Assembly (NCBI GenBank): GCA_035772785.1
Contig: JAOCPU010000016.1
Location: forward strand, 1 to 64,000
Origin: Phlebiopsis flavidoalba
Taxonomy: Eukaryota; Basidiomycota; Agaricomycetes; Polyporales; Phanerochaetaceae
Direction of reading: 5' to 3'
Length of the DNA stretch: 64,000 bases
In this document: positions 47,702-60,569 of the stretch, piece after piece
Layout of the letters: every line of letters starts with the position of its first letter
Numbering within the stretch: the stretch's first letter is position 1
Notes under the pieces: model-generated
Told to the model about the DNA's origin: nothing
Databases searched by the model: none
Seen by the model: only the letters and a program-made list of their open reading frames with translations
Translations under genes and position numbers: made by a program

Positions 47702-48069
47702 CGGCTTTCTGGCCCTTGTCGCCCGAGACTCCGTCTCAGGAGCTAGTACATTGAATAACTATAAGTACTCCCATATTTGAGGCGATTTTTCACTCCATAC
47801 TGTTTGATGAAGAGAGAATCGCGAGGTACAGTCCGCGCTAACTAGAGAGGGCCTCTTTGCCATATAATTCTTGTTCCTCGACATGGACCATCCCCCCTGC
47901 TCTTCACGATAGCTGAGCTCGTCCTTGATGTGGTGCGAACGGTCGTTACGGCCGGGTGCGTATCGAGTGGGTACTAGTTTGCCATGCGCGATTCTTCAAG
48001 ATGCCAGAGCGTTTCAATTCAAGCTTCCATTAGACACCAATATACAACAACATACAGTGCCTATATCCA
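47702..48069. other. Intergenic region between convergent genes
   Basis: Downstream flanks of YIF1 (plus) and PSF1 (minus). No coding sequence or clear terminator signal was recognised. Confidence 0.5.
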
Positions 48070-48769
48070 TCACGTAAACTTCTTCGAGATATCCTTGCAC
48101 AATTAAATGCTCGACGTCCGCACGCCTGACGAGGAATCTCTATCGTGATCTCTGCCCGCGTCTGAAGTCGCATCGCGCCCACCTCCGTTCTCGATGACAC
48201 CGCAGTCGCGCACACGAACACCAGCCGAGGACGTGCAGATCCTTTGGCGGTCCGCGAGATGGGCGCAAAGAGGTCGAGCTCCTCGCTTTCAAGGACGCCC
48301 CGAGCGGAGTCGATGAGCATGTCGTTGTACGCGGCGCAGAAGTCGACCGTCGTGCGGGTTGAGAGCTTTCGAGCGGACGTCTCCCCTCCCGCCGGCAGAG
48401 GTGCTCGTGGAGGGCCCGCGGGCGGCGGTGGGCGCGGCGAGAAGGAGCGGCAGCGCGCCGCCGACGGCCCAGTAGAGGTCCTTGAGGCGGTCGATGCGGT
48501 GGTTGTGGTACGCGAGGAGGCAGCGCTTGTTGCGGAGGACGGCGGTCTGGTAGAGTATGATGTCGGGGCGTAACGGAGACCTCCTCGCCAGGCGCGGCGG
48601 GCGCGAGCCGGCGAGGGCCTGCTGGATGAGTTGCTCGAGCTGCCGCTGCTCGCGGATGATTCGCGGGTGCGCACGAGAACGTCGTTGTATTTGAGTAGCG
48701 TGTCGGTCGCGGAGGATCGCTTCGGGACTCGGTGACGAGCTTTGCGTCCAGGGAGTCTCGGCCGTACAT
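48070..48769 (-). CDS. PSF1: GINS complex subunit PSF1, frame-broken
   Basis: PSF1 is one of four GINS proteins, which join Cdc45 and MCM2-7 to form the replicative helicase in the nucleus. The start is Met at 48769 (MYGRDSLDAKLVTESR, the family N-terminus being MYG...LV.E). TLLKYNDVLVRT and IIREQRQLEQLIQQALAG follow after a shift. The diagnostic AVLRNKRCLLAYHNHRIDRL and KDLYWAVGGALP lie at about 48470-48545. The C-terminal domain reads PPKDLHVLV, RDCGVIENE and FRRGQR, then EHLIVQGYLEEV near 48075-48120. The length (about 220 codons) fits the family. No intron was needed. Several one-base shifts occur, so the long ORFs on this strand are mixtures of frames. The exact stop is uncertain by a few codons. 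Confidence 0.87.
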
Positions 48770-49019
48770 GGCGCAAGAGGGAGGAAGGAGTTAGAGGGTG
48801 GTCCGCTGTCACGCGCACAAACGAGGGGTCACGTCTGTGACGACACTCCGGGGGAAGCGGCTGGGCTTGGGTCAGATCTGAGATCCTAATTACGCCTGCG
48901 TACTCTAAACCAGAGCCTTCACCATCGCCCCCGCGTACTTACCACAGATTGCTGCAGAACGAGTCTCAAGATATCGAAGTTGCGACGACCCACCCTGCAT
49001 TGCGACATGCAGCCTTACG
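48770..49019. promoter_or_regulatory. Divergent promoter region of PSF1 and ULA1
   Basis: The 250 bases between the PSF1 start (minus) and the proposed ULA1 start (plus) must serve both genes. No specific motif can be supported. Confidence 0.45.
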
Positions 49020-51300
49020 ATGTCCCTAGATGACCCATCTCATCTCACCGCATCCTGATGACCAGAGCAACAGCCAGACAACAAGACTCGCCGCTAGATG
49101 ACAGACAACTGAGTATGAAGGGTGGGGTGAAGGGAACAAAATCCGAACCCTGTGACGGGAAGACCGGTACCATTTCTGTTTTTTGCTCAATAACCGCCAT
49201 TTACTGTATTATTAGACTATGGGCCTTGGCCTCCAGTCAAGCCCGCGCTCTGAAATCCGCTCGCATCCGCTTCACTACCTCGGGCTCTCCGCCACCACCT
49301 CCACCTCCGTCCCTGAAGGACCTGGTGCTCCGGGAATCGGTCATTTCACACTTCTCGAACGCGCACACGAGCACTGCCGCAGACGCAGGCGAGACAATTT
49401 CTTCCTGAACGCAGATGCAAGCATCGGCAGGCCGCGCGCATCCGAGGCGGTGCCGCTCCTTCGTGAGCTGAAGCAGCGTCGAGGGCGTCCCCGACACTCG
49501 CGATCTTGCGGAGCTGCTGGAGAGCGAAGAAGGGCGCGCGTATGTTACGGGTTTCTCGCTCGTCATTGCGCACAACCTCCCGAAGAAGACGCTGGATCGG
49601 CTGGCGGCGCTGCTGTGGGAGGACCCCGCGCATCCACCGCTCATGGTCGTGCGCTCGGCGGGGTTCTTGGCGGATTTCTACATTCAGTTCCATGAGCACT
49701 GTGGTACGTGCCCTGTTTACCAGAATACCATGAACGATAGCTGGTTCGAAGGCTGATCAATTGTCCAGTCATTGAATCGCATGAGCGAAACCACACCCTC
49801 TGCTGCGCCTTTTACCAAACCTTTCCCGGCACTACAGAAGATGGGCCGGACACCGTATAGATTATGACAATATTGACCCAACCGACACGCGCATATACCC
49901 TTCGCTATCCCATTCTCCTTCAAAGGCCTAGACAGATGGCGCGCAAGGTGCGCCCGCTCTCCACTCAACTCATCACCAAGCTAACAATCGCACTCAGGCA
50001 CGACGGCGCGCTACCCAAGGCCTACGCCGACCAAAAGGCCTTCAAACGCTCCATCCTCGCGCTGCAAAAGAAACACGACGAAGAGAATTTTGAAGAAGCT
50101 GAAGCACAAGCCGTGCGATTATGGACCGAAAAACCCGTACGCCCCTCGTCCCTTCCCCTCACACTCCAACTAACAATACTAGGTAAACTCTAGACGTGCA
50201 GGCTACTGCTTGGACCTCGCGCCCGCCGCCGGAGGGCCTACGTGAGCGGCGATTCGTCACGCACTGCTACAGACGCTGTGCCGGGTCGGTTCGTCGCCGA
50301 GTCGGTCGACTGGATGCCACGCCAACGGCGACTCTGCACCAGTACTTATGAAGAATCTAACGGGATCACGGCGAGCTACCGGTGCTGGCTAGCAGCGGGC
50401 TTGTATCCCGCCGCCACAGCAGGCTGGCCCGTCGAGAAACGTGTGTCGCATTCTTCCCGATAGTGAGGCTGTTGCGTTGTGTTGGGGTCTGAACGAGAGC
50501 GCGCAGTCAAGGTTCCGGGAGATGCTGCTTGCGCGCATTTACCGATTGCGGTATTTGTGACAGGTAGGGAAGGAGGCGTAGGTTGTAGGGATGCGTTCTG
50601 TGAGCAAAAAAAAAATGCGCACCATGTGAAGCTCCTCCGCGGGAAGCGATTTGTGGCGCGTTCGATAGACGCGACGCTGCCAGGATCCTGGTTGTTGCGC
50701 CCCATTTGCTTCTTACTTGCTTTATCTGCCTCATTATGCGACGGCCTAGCATACCTCATTGGGGAGATGTTCCCGAAGGGAGGCATTCCCCGCACTTATC
50801 ACCCACCTCTGACGTCACAGCCCTCTCGACAACTCCTTGACTCTGGCAGTAGTACGCGCTCCTCCTCCATTGCATCTCACCATTCATGCTGACCCCGCCC
50901 CAGGCGTGACCCCCGAAACACTGACATCCACCATACAAAACCCTCGTGGGCTGCGCTGATAACCGTTCTCCCAGGAAGAAGAGCTCGACAAAACGTCGTA
51001 GGCGAGCTGATACGCCTGTCTACACCCCATTTACACTCCTTTATCTGCCTCACACGCTCTACTGTCAGCGCACGCGCCACCGACGAAGCAGCAACTTGCC
51101 AAACACTTACTGCGGCGCCTTTCACCCTTCCTCGGCGGGTATGCTCGGCGCAGGAGCAAGGCAATTAAGATGATCACGAAGACTAAGTATTGAATGCCTG
51201 TGAACGGGTACTGTGTCGTCGATCTGGATCGGCCTCGTGGACGGGGTATACGGCGTATCGTGGGTACCGCATCAATGAAAAGTGTAAGTCTGGATTGTAG
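49020..51300 (+). CDS. ULA1: NEDD8-activating enzyme E1 regulatory subunit (ULA1/APPBP1), frame-broken
   Basis: ULA1 pairs with UBA3 to activate the ubiquitin-like protein NEDD8 (Rub1), which is then attached to cullins. Proposed start is the ATG at 49020. Exon 1 contains PDNKTRRYDRQLR, followed by an intron ending TTAG before LWA near 49215. Then come ALKSARI, GIGHFTLLE, NFFLNADASIGRPRASEAVP, LAELLESEEGRAYV and MVVRSAGFLADFYIQFHEHC. An intron at about 49704-49768 precedes VIESHSET. KAFKRSILALQKKHDEENFE covers about 50036-50095. NAHHVKLLRGKRF lies near 50608-50650, and AIKMITK followed by PVNGYCVVDL near 51160-51230. The end is TWTG-like near 51240, with a stop at 51278 or 51298-51300. The middle third (50200-50600 and 50650-50900) is poorly resolved. 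Length fits the family (about 520 residues). Confidence 0.85.
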
Positions 51301-52448
51301 GATAGTGCTGTGCTATGTAGAAAAGATGCAACGTGATTTGCTGGTCCGGAATCTCCTGGACACGAAGGGATCGTGCCCCTCTGGTGCTGGTCTCGAACCC
51401 AGTTGTTTGAGGTCCATCCCATTGTGGTATGGTGCCTTGCCGCGGCTTCCTCTGGAATGTTTACAGCACACGAGGTATCATACTTTTGCACAAGATGGAG
51501 TACCAGACATTTAGCGATGTGAAAATCGTCGAGATATTTTGCGATGAGGTGCAATTCCTACGAGGTGACGAATACGAGATCCGAGTGGGTTGCCCTGGCG
51601 TGGCTTGTTATGGGCTGTTGAAATGCAGGTTGCTGCAAATACCTAGGGAAGCGTGAAGAAATTACTCGGATGTGTGAAATGCGAAGGATAGAAACGCAGG
51701 TCCTCAGGCACAGTCGCGGAGCGAAAGAAATGGGCAACGCTTGCTGACAATGTGATGGTGGTGGGAGTGTGTGGAGAGGGAACGCCACAAAGGGAGCGGG
51801 TTGATAAAGGTTGCAGCGGGTACGTCACGAGACATCCTCGAAATCACGGTTGGCCGTCGAGGGCCTTGAGAAGGACGACCAGGCAGCATGCGAGCCCCGA
51901 AGCCTCTCAGTTATCGAGCCCACCGCGGCCCCTGCGATATGCCACGCCCCTCTTTCCTGCTCTCCCATTATCCTCCTGCGACCTCCCCTACTCCCCGCTG
52001 CGACCCGTCGCCCGCCCAGCCAACGCTAATATTCACACACAATATATATTCCCAAAAGCCACCGAGCCAGCAGCAGGGCTCAGCCCGACGACGACCGCCC
52101 AAGCGTGAACCACTCCGCCCATTGTCCACTGGCAGACGAGAGCCCGCCCCAGATGCCAGGGCGGGGAGAATACCCTAGACAGCCGGTTTCTCATACCCGT
52201 CAACGTCGTCCAGCCTCGGCCTCGCAGTAGGACAAGGAGAGCTGTGCGATCGGACCCCGCTCCTCTTTCCCCGACGAAAAGGCCAAGACTCTGTCCGTGC
52301 GTCACCGCCCGCCCCTGCGCACCCTTGCACACCTCCGCGTAACACCCCGCAGCAGGCTGTGCACGAGCACCCGTACCCGCCATTCGCACTCTGCGCTACC
52401 ATCCGGCCGCACCGTCCGTGTCCGGCTTTCTTCGACCCCAACCTCGAT
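51301..52448. other. Intergenic and upstream region of the OPT transporter
   Basis: No gene is recognised. Frames at 51183-51554 (minus) and 51752-52178 (plus) are Arg/Pro/Ser-rich or overlap the ULA1 end. The right part may hold the OPT promoter and a 5' leader. Confidence 0.4.
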
Positions 52449-55400
52449 ATGTCGACGCCTCCTGGTTACGGTGCGTAGCCCCCTCCACCTGCGCTGTGTA
52501 CAGCCTCGCTGACCCCACGCGCGCCAGAGGACGACCTCGTGCCGTATAACCCCGAGCTATTGGGCGCCTCCGAGGTCCGCGGTCGGCCAACTTTGACAAG
52601 ACCAGTAAAAGAACGTTATGCCCGCTATCGACACTAACCGCGCGTGGATCCTCGGCGTGCTCTGGTGGGCCATGGTCCTCCCAGGGATCAACCAGTTTTC
52701 TACTGTTCGCTACCCCACCATTACCGTCGGCCAGGTGGGTCTGCCTCACCTCGGGGACTAGCACCGCGGATGCTGACACGCGGGACAGGTCGTGCCGATC
52801 CTCATCACATTTCCCATTGGGTCGCGCCCTCTGCACGCGTTGTGCCACAGTGGCGGATATTCAGCCCTCCAGCTCAATCCGGGCCCGTTCACAATCAAGG
52901 AGCATGTGCGTCCGGCCTTCTTAATATCGCGGCGACGCGCACTGACTGCGGGATGGCAGGTGTTGGTTACCGTGATGGCACGGAGTAGGCGCGATGGCGG
53001 CATACGCGGTAAGCACGCTCTCTTTCCTGCGGACGCGACGGCGCACTAAACTTGGCTCCAGACAGAGATCATCGCCAGTTCAACGCGTGTACTCACTTGT
53101 GACTATAATCAAGACTTCAACTTTGCCTGTGCGTACGTTCCTTACACATGTTATGCTTCCCTCATTTTTCTGTAGATCAATGGATGCTGGTCATCTCTAC
53201 ACAAGTCCGTTCCCATTTAATATGCAAAGGCACATCTAACATTCCACAGCTAATCGGGTTCTCAATCGGCGGCCTCGCGTCGCAAACTCGTACGTCCTTC
53301 CTTCCTCACCTCGTCTCGGCTAACACTTGCCTCAGCTCGTGTCACCGGCCTCAATGAGTATGTCTTCTCTGCCTCTCCACAACTGCCAGACTAACGCGAC
53401 AGATAGTCTGGCCGAATACGCTGGTACTCTGCGCACTATACAACACGCTGCATAGTGCGTCGTACGCCGGAAATCGGCCCGCGCGAGGGTATCACGCGCG
53501 AGCGGTTCTTTACAAGTACGCGTTTCTCGCGTCGACGCTATGGTGTGAGTGCGTTTTTTGAGCTTGCTGCGCAGGCGGAAGCTTATGGGTGCAGGACTTC
53601 GTGCCTGGATATTTGTTTAGGGCGCTGAGGTGCGTGCATTTGTGATTCTGAGTTCAGGGTGGATTGCTAAGGGGAGACTAGCGTGTTTACATGGGTGCGT
53701 ACTCGAGTCGTGCTTAGCTTGTAAACTCGTGATAGAGCGAATGTGAAGGTCTGTTGGATAGCCCCGAACAACGTTGTACGTCGTCGTCCATTGTTTATCC
53801 GTCCCACTCTCACCTCCGGTAGAAAATCAACCTACTCTTTGGGTACATCATCATATACCTTCAATTAATCACGCTCTCAACTACCATTTCCCCAGATACG
53901 AAACTGGAATGGGTTACTCGATTCTCTCCTTTGACTGGAACGAGATCTCATACATCGGCAGCCCGTACGGATCTTGTTTCCCTTGTTCTGTGCATGCCGC
54001 TTACAAACATTCCACAGACTAGCGACACCTTGTACGCTCTTCACTCTCGCAGCTTATCGAGCGTAAAAAAATAACCGGATGTTGCAGGGTGGGCCCAAGT
54101 GAACGTCTTCGCCGGATTCTTGTTCTTCTACTGTCCGTCATTCCTTCTGCACGCAACTCGCACTCACGCTAAAGCTTCGTCCAGGGTTCCTTGCGCCACT
54201 GCTATACGTGAGCGGAAATAGATTCCAGCCGCCGTGCCGAGATCGCTGACTTCTCTGCGCAGTTCTTGAACGTGTGGTACAGCCAATACATGCCGTAAGC
54301 ACCCACCATCACTCCTTCCCCGTAACACGTTGCCGAGATGCCCGCAGGATCTCCCTCGCCCGGGTCGTTATGACAACACAGGTCTGACGTCTCTGCTCCG
54401 CCGTGGGAGGACGGGTGCTGACGCGCGCACTCTGCAGGCCGGCCGTACGACCTCGGTCGCATTCTCTACGCGAATGCGACGTTTCAACGAGGAGGGGTAC
54501 AAGGCGTACTCGCCGCTCTACCTCTCGTGCGTACCTGCTCACCTGCTGTGTAGCTCGACGCTGACACCTCTCATCGCAGCACGACGTTCGCGCCTCAGCT
54601 ACGGCCTCAGCTTCGCGTCCATCTCCGCAACCGTGCGTGCCCTCTCCCACTCAAGGACCCAGTCCCCCGCTGAGCGCCCCCGTCAGATCGTGCACGCGCT
54701 ACTCTACTTCCGCTAAGCCCATCCGCTATCATCTTTCGCGCTCGCTCACAGAGCAGCCCGACGTGCACGCGCAGCTCATGGCGCGCTACAAACAAGGTAC
54801 GCCCTCTCCTCCCCTTTTTACACACCTCGCTGACGCCCCACGCAGTCCCCGAGTGGTGGTAAGCCCGCCCCCGCCCCCGCCCCCGACTCCGCCCACCATG
54901 CCTCACACGCGCGCAGGTACCTTTGCATCTTCGGTGCGTTTTCCTTCCCCGCGCGCACCCGCGGGGCGCTTTGACGAGGCCCGGCCGCACAGGCTTCGTC
55001 ACGTTTGCTATGTAAAAGTTTGCGTGCGCGTGCGTCGAGGAGTCTGGCCGACGCGCATGCCACGCATGTCTGGTGTGGGCGCTCGTGGTCGCGCTGCTCG
55101 TCGCGCTCGCGTACGTCGCTGCCGGTTGGTATGATCCAGGCGGCTTACGAATCGTCCAGGTGGGCCTCAAGTGAGTTTTACTTATCTGTTTGTGTGGAGG
55201 GGAGGTTGATGGGGTAGTGTGAATCTACGGAGCTTATCATTGGGTATATGCTCCTGGTAACGGCCAAAACGGCCAGAGTGGCAATGATGATGTGCGTGCA
55301 ATCTCACTTCTTTCTACCGCTTTTTTTTATTCAAACAAGTTATAGGTCAAGGTATGCCGTCTTACTCTAGACATCGCGTATACAACCACTCATTAGGGTG

Positions 55401-56960
55401 TAGACCTGGGTGATACATCACGATGTCACCAGGTTTGTTCTTCACAGCGCGATTATGAAGCTTCAGTCATGTACATGAAGATCGTGAGTCCTCTTCTCTA
55501 TATCATCCACTGCATGCAGCTGACGGCGCATAAGCCAACACCACGAGTGATGTTCGCCACGGTCAGGTACAACGTTTGTGTTTCTCGTAGTTGCGGTACA
55601 TTGACCGGAGCTGATTGGCGTAGGTCGTCGTACGACGGTCAGTCAGGCAGGCCCAAGGCACGTCACAGCTCGCCACTGTGATGTCTCTGGTTCGTCTGCC
55701 TCTTTCACGCTTTGCCACTCAGCCGTCCACTCTATTTAACAAAGACATACCCAGGCGATGTGGTTTTCAGAATATTCCGGTATACATGTATGACCTCGAG
55801 CAAACGATGAGAAAGACTTGAGGAATATACTGAAGAAGGGGAGCTTAGGGATTTGCTGACTCACCTGCACAGGAAAAATATGTTAAGCGTTTTGGACTGT
55901 CTGACAGTTGGAGTGGAGGCTGATCTCGGGTAGAAGAAATGGATTTACGTGTGCAGAACAACGGCACCGCGTGTGTTTCGATGCGACTGCGCGTAATCGT
56001 TAAGTAAGGCGCGAACGCGGTTGACTGCTAGCAACTAGATAGGTTGCCATGAGGGGCGTCATGTTGGTCCTTGCTAACTTCTGATCTTCACAACAGGGCA
56101 ATCTATTAGTGAGTTCTTATCCAAAGATAATTGGTGAATATAGTACACATACTATTCATTCGTATGCCGTGCAGTGCGAAGTTACGGCCCGGACAGCTTA
56201 CTATTGTGCGTATTTGTTTTCATCCAGACTCAGCGACAATAACCCATATGCATATACTAACGATTTTTCTCTCTTTTACACAACATGACGAGTACAGATT
56301 CTGTATGCACCCCTCACAATAGCTGATGGTCTCTGACACTCACAAAAAACGACATACTCTCCTGACGTGATCCTAAAATTATGTCAAGTGAGTTTCCATT
56401 CAACGCCCACCGAGCACTTCGGGCGCATCACGAAAAGGAGGACTAGACTGACATAACGCAGCCCTTCCCCGTCTTCAGATTGTCCTAAGATGATTCAGCT
56501 CACACTTCGCCGCTACGTCCCCGGAACTCGCTGTGACGCTGTCGTTCTAGACCTTGATTGCTTGCACGCGGCACATCGGCTCATGTCCCAGCTCGTTGAA
56601 GAACGGCAGGTCAAACTCACCGTTCCATGGGCCGTGTTTGGGTTCATCTTTCAGTATCTCACTTAAGGCGGGCGTCATTTCGCGTTTGGGCACGAAATAC
56701 AACTGTGAGTGTCATGTTTGTGTTGTTTGCTGGTCTATGGACGCTATATAATGATTCAGACGTGCTTTCTGGCCGCACTCGAGGCGGGCACACGCACTTT
56801 CCATGGTACGGGTCCCTGTATGTTATAATACCTCCGGTATACTTATCTGGTCAAGACCGAACCGACTTTCCATGCTCGACCTGATGCGAAGGTCCACACC
56901 CACTACACAATTGCTGAAGGCTACCTGAACGTCACCATTACTAGCATGCACAGTGATACG
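52449..56960 (+). CDS. Oligopeptide transporter (OPT family), intron-rich, frame-broken
   Basis: A proton-coupled small-peptide or glutathione-type transporter of the plasma membrane. The ATG at 52449 starts MSTPPGY, then an intron (GTGCGT...GCCAG). Recognisable segments in order: RAWILGVLW and MVLPGINQF (52660-52705); YPTITVGQ; VVPILITFPIG; LQLNPGPFTIKEH near 52870-52905, the OPT signature; QWMLVISTQ and LIGFSIGGLA near 53180-53275; NTLVLCALYNTLHSASY; WIAPNN near 53760; MGYSILSFDWNEISYIGSP near 53910-53960; LSYGLSFAS near 54600; SLTEQPDVHAQLMARYKQ near 54745-54796; LPVGMIQAAY near 55120; PRVMFATV near 55545; LRPGQL near 56185; FGFIFQYL near 56640; and RRHFAF near 56670. At least ten short introns are implied, and many single-base insertions break frames. 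Substrate is not predictable. Confidence 0.85.
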
Positions 56961-57650
56961 CAATGGAAACTATGGACGTAGTGTAGGCGACCGTCACACA
57001 ATAATGATGGGATAAACCTTGGTGGCGCGCAAAATTAAAATTACAGCTGTTCAACGAACACTCGATGGATACGCGACCTGTTAAATCGGCACACCGCGCT
57101 CGAGACGCTTCGCTCGAACGCGCAAACGGTCGCCTACGAGGCACGATCAAGTTTGAGAGGTGAGCCTGAGGCACGCTTCCATCTATTCACGGGAGAAATA
57201 GATATAGCCCTGAACATCGCGTGTGACCTGTTTACGCACACAAGTTCTCAACGGACCTCCCCGTGGTTAGAGAGGATGTTCGCGAATCTGCACTCTTTGT
57301 GTAGCGTTTAGCATGTACCTCTTTTTGTATGTGTCATCCTTTTAGTTATTTCTTACGTGTTTTGAGCCAAGACTCTCATTGGACTTGGCTGTCACAGCTG
57401 CTCGCCTGCTGGGTAGAGACTCATTTAATGCCTTCGAATGGTCCCACTAGGCAACAATACTCACACATATGACAGCACGGCCGTAGGTTTTCTTGCAGAT
57501 GGATTCGGAGTTGACATGAACCTTGCTGTTCGCGACAGATGAGAGACCAGTATCTTGATGTCGACCCCGGTGGACAACCGCCGCTGGAGCAGGCGCAAGA
57601 CACACGCCAAGGGCTGAGGACGCGTTAAGTGCACGCTGCTCCACGCATTC
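56961..57650. other. Unassigned region downstream of OPT
   Basis: Short frames on both strands; none has a recognisable domain or neighbour-supported continuation. Confidence 0.4.
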
Positions 57651-58600
57651 TTAAACATCATTCGCCAATTTGTCGATGATTTATCGACCACATCTGTGTT
57701 CTGTCTGCCACATCTCCCCTCGCCAGCCTTCGGAACGGGACCCGTGCAAGCACCCTCCCTGCAACTGTACTCTCGACAGCTTAACCCAGAACACACCATT
57801 TCGTCTTACACCGACTACCAATAACCTCAGATATTTCTTGCCACACCCGTTTTTAGTTTGCACGCTGGAAGCAATGTCTCGCAAGCAAATCCTCGAAGAA
57901 TGCCTCGTGCGACTGCAGCTTCCGTTCGCGCTCCACCTCCTATCGCCAGCCGGCGTAGTAAGCTCGTTTTGTGCCAGCCCGCGCACGATATTTCCCCTGC
58001 GCCGCAAATTATCTCACAACACGACTCTACAGCTGTCGCTGCCGCGACCCCCACAACTGCGCGCTGCAACATTACACCGTTGTAGCGGGGCGAGACATCT
58101 TGCGACTCTATCATCCAGCGCCAAACCACAACTGTCTCTTACGTACTAAGTCCTCATGCTTCCCCCCGGTCCACACACACTTATCAGTGATCTTCATGCA
58201 GCTACCAGCTTGCATCGCGTAGTGACCAACCCGGGCATCCGACACAGATCTCGTTGCAACAACCTGCTAGCCGTTACCGGCCTAGGAGAGCTCTGCCTCG
58301 GACTGGAGCGGGCCAGGAGGCTGCGCGACAGGACGTACGTCGTCAAGAGGGTGGCGACTCGTGCGAGCAGATCGTCTCAAACCACGGCATCAAACTCGAC
58401 CATGAAACAGCTCTTCTACGCGAACAACACCCCAGATCAACGCGGAGCTGCTCTTGCCAAAGCAGTGCCCTGGAACACATCTACATCGAGCGCGGTGAGT
58501 GGTACTGGTGTTCTCCTTTTAATAAGCCCCATTTCCATTCGCTGAGGCTGTCGTATCATACATAGGTCCGTAATCTGCGCTAGCATCCGACTTTGCCGGC
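57651..58600 (+). other. Possible spliced gene, unidentified
   Basis: Overlapping plus-strand frames (57858-58085, 58156-58545 and 58254-58565) include protein-like stretches such as EQIVSNHGIKLDHETALLRE and LEHIYIERGEWYW. These probably belong to one frame-shifted gene. No domain is recognised and no start or stop can be fixed. Opposite-strand frames are equally open, so strand is uncertain. Confidence 0.25.
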
Positions 58601-60090
58601 GCCCGGACGAAACTAACCGCGTCCTCTACTCCCTAGCCGGCCACGTGATGTCCCCGCGACCACGATCCCTACGGGTGCAGCCTTCCCCGCCTCTTACTTC
58701 CGCACAGCGATCTAACCTCGTCCCCGACGCCCGCGCCCTTACGACTTTCCCGGTCTGCAGCCGCGCACGTACATTCGACTTGTCATCGGTATAGAATGAC
58801 GGTGACGACGACGAAGACCTCCCGACCTTGTGTGCACGAACGAGCTCTAGGGCCCCGTCGTCCTTGGGACGGAGGCGCCGTAGAGCCGTGCCTTTCTTCC
58901 CTTCCCTTCCATATATCCCTTGCAGAAAGGATCGGAATTCGAGATGAAGAAAGGTGGCCGGACCCGTTGATCGCGTCCCCCTTCCCTCTGCTGTTTTCGC
59001 TGCCCCTTAGTCGTGACTCCTGTACTCTGTAGCCTCACTTTCGCGCCGTTGTTGCTCATGCCCCGCGTCGACTACACACTATCTCGAGTTTTCCCTTGAT
59101 TTGTCGCATAGTCCAGAAAATGATTCTTTGTATTCGTCTGTTCGTCAGTATACCCAGCAGGTCGTCCCGTCCCGACCTCCGGAAAATGAACGAGGTTTAG
59201 AGTATGTCTGCGAGGGTCGCTCCATGGGCTTGCGAAATAAGAAGCCGCGGATCGGCAGGCAACGAACCTACACACAGGTCAAGTGCTGGATGAGATGTCG
59301 CTCAGGCACCTCGTGCCTACCTGTGGACTGGCGTTACGGTGAGCCTATTGAGATTGTCTGTGCGACCAGACAGTGCGACCGGGAACGACCCAAGTGGGCG
59401 AAGTGGATACAAGATTGTAGGAGGGATATTGTCCATATACGGGATGCTGGCAAGCTACGCTATAATACATGCTGTACGGTATGAATGTTCGTGCTCTCGT
59501 TCCAAAGTGCCATATATGCGCGACCCGATAGCCGTGTTCTCTTCTACCGCGATTTTTTCTTGCGGGGTTCATAACTCCCAGTGGATTGCTAGCAGGTCCT
59601 CTCCATCCCTCCCAAGAATCAACAGGCTTACTGAGAGCCTCGAAGAGCGACTGATGCGGCGCGGGCCTCGGATACTGTCCACACGGTGTGTTGGAGGATG
59701 AGCCCGGAGTCCGTGGAAACGAGAACGTGTTTGTAGTTTGCAGTCCACTGGAGTCACATCCGTGTTAAGAAATAGCGTGCATATCGCAAGCAAAAAAAAG
59801 GGTGCTTGACACTTGCCATTCGATCGACCGGCCGCGCGGAATGACGAAACGCGTCCTACAGACCTGTCACAGAGAAGTCCAGTTGGACCACGAAGTAAAG
59901 TAGCAGGACCACGGCTCTTCGTCTGCTCGGTGTTATATGAGCGAGACTTTTTTCTGTATATTGTTTCTGTCAGTGGGCTTCGGGATGTGTATAGGTTACA
60001 CGAGCCAGGGAGACATGACAGCGGTACCCATGATCTGTTTAAGTGCATTTTTTGCACTGTAGCCCAACGCGCACACAATCGTTAACCCTC
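58601..60090. other. Gene-like but unassigned region
   Basis: Frames at 59101-59484 (plus, 127 codons, Arg/Cys-rich) and 59569-60078 (minus, 169 codons) overlap others and show no conserved motif. Nothing is supported as a gene. Confidence 0.3.
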
Positions 60091-60335
60091 TTCTACTTTT
60101 TCTCTACTCCCGATGTACACGGGACGCGAACGATCGCCCGCAAGACGATTACTCCGTTAAGATCCGGGTACAGACGCCATTGAGTGAATAATGTCGCACG
60201 AATAGAATACGATGCAAATATACCAAGTGCGAGACAACCTCGGATAGTCTCAGAGCGTCTGCGGAAGGGGCGCGGGCAACTGCTGGGTTCGGCGGCGTGG
60301 TCACACGACGTCGCCACGCGTAAGGAGCTGTATGT

Positions 60336-60569
60336 ATGCTGTCCGCTGTAAACGTCTTCTTGCTTTTCCTTCTCATGTTTCCCTTGCTGTTTTCCAGTTG
60401 CGTGTCGCGACCGCGGAGCAGGAGCCCGAGCCAGGATAGCCGCCATGGTGAAGGGACAGAAGGCGGGGCTGCGGACGCGGACGGCAGCTCTAGGGAGGAG
60501 ACGAGGCCAGTAGTAAAGAAGTCTGGCAATGTTTGTTGTAGAATGTATATGGCGCGTCCTAGTCGTTAG
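60336..60569 (+). CDS. Candidate small secreted or membrane-anchored protein
   Basis: A 77-codon frame whose N-terminus is a strong hydrophobic segment (NVFLLFLLMFPLLFSSC) behind a short start, like a signal peptide or membrane anchor. A hydrophilic Arg/Ser/Glu-rich remainder follows. The Cys after the hydrophobic core could be near a cleavage site. Minus-strand frames overlap it completely (60093-60446 and 60149-60529) and one of those may be the true gene instead. No homologue is recognised. Confidence 0.25.
   Translation: MLSAVNVFLLFLLMFPLLFSSCVSRPRSRSPSQDSRHGEGTEGGAADADGSSREETRPVVKKSGNVCCRMYMARPSR

Noticed and set aside
48030..48818. 262-codon minus-strand ORF as a single protein
   Set aside because: It mixes correct and shifted frames of PSF1; the Arg/Ser/Pro-rich middle is out of frame.
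51360..51415. Minus-strand GGTTCGAGACC resembling a tRNA B box
   Set aside because: No box A at the right distance and the T stem would need an eight-base loop.
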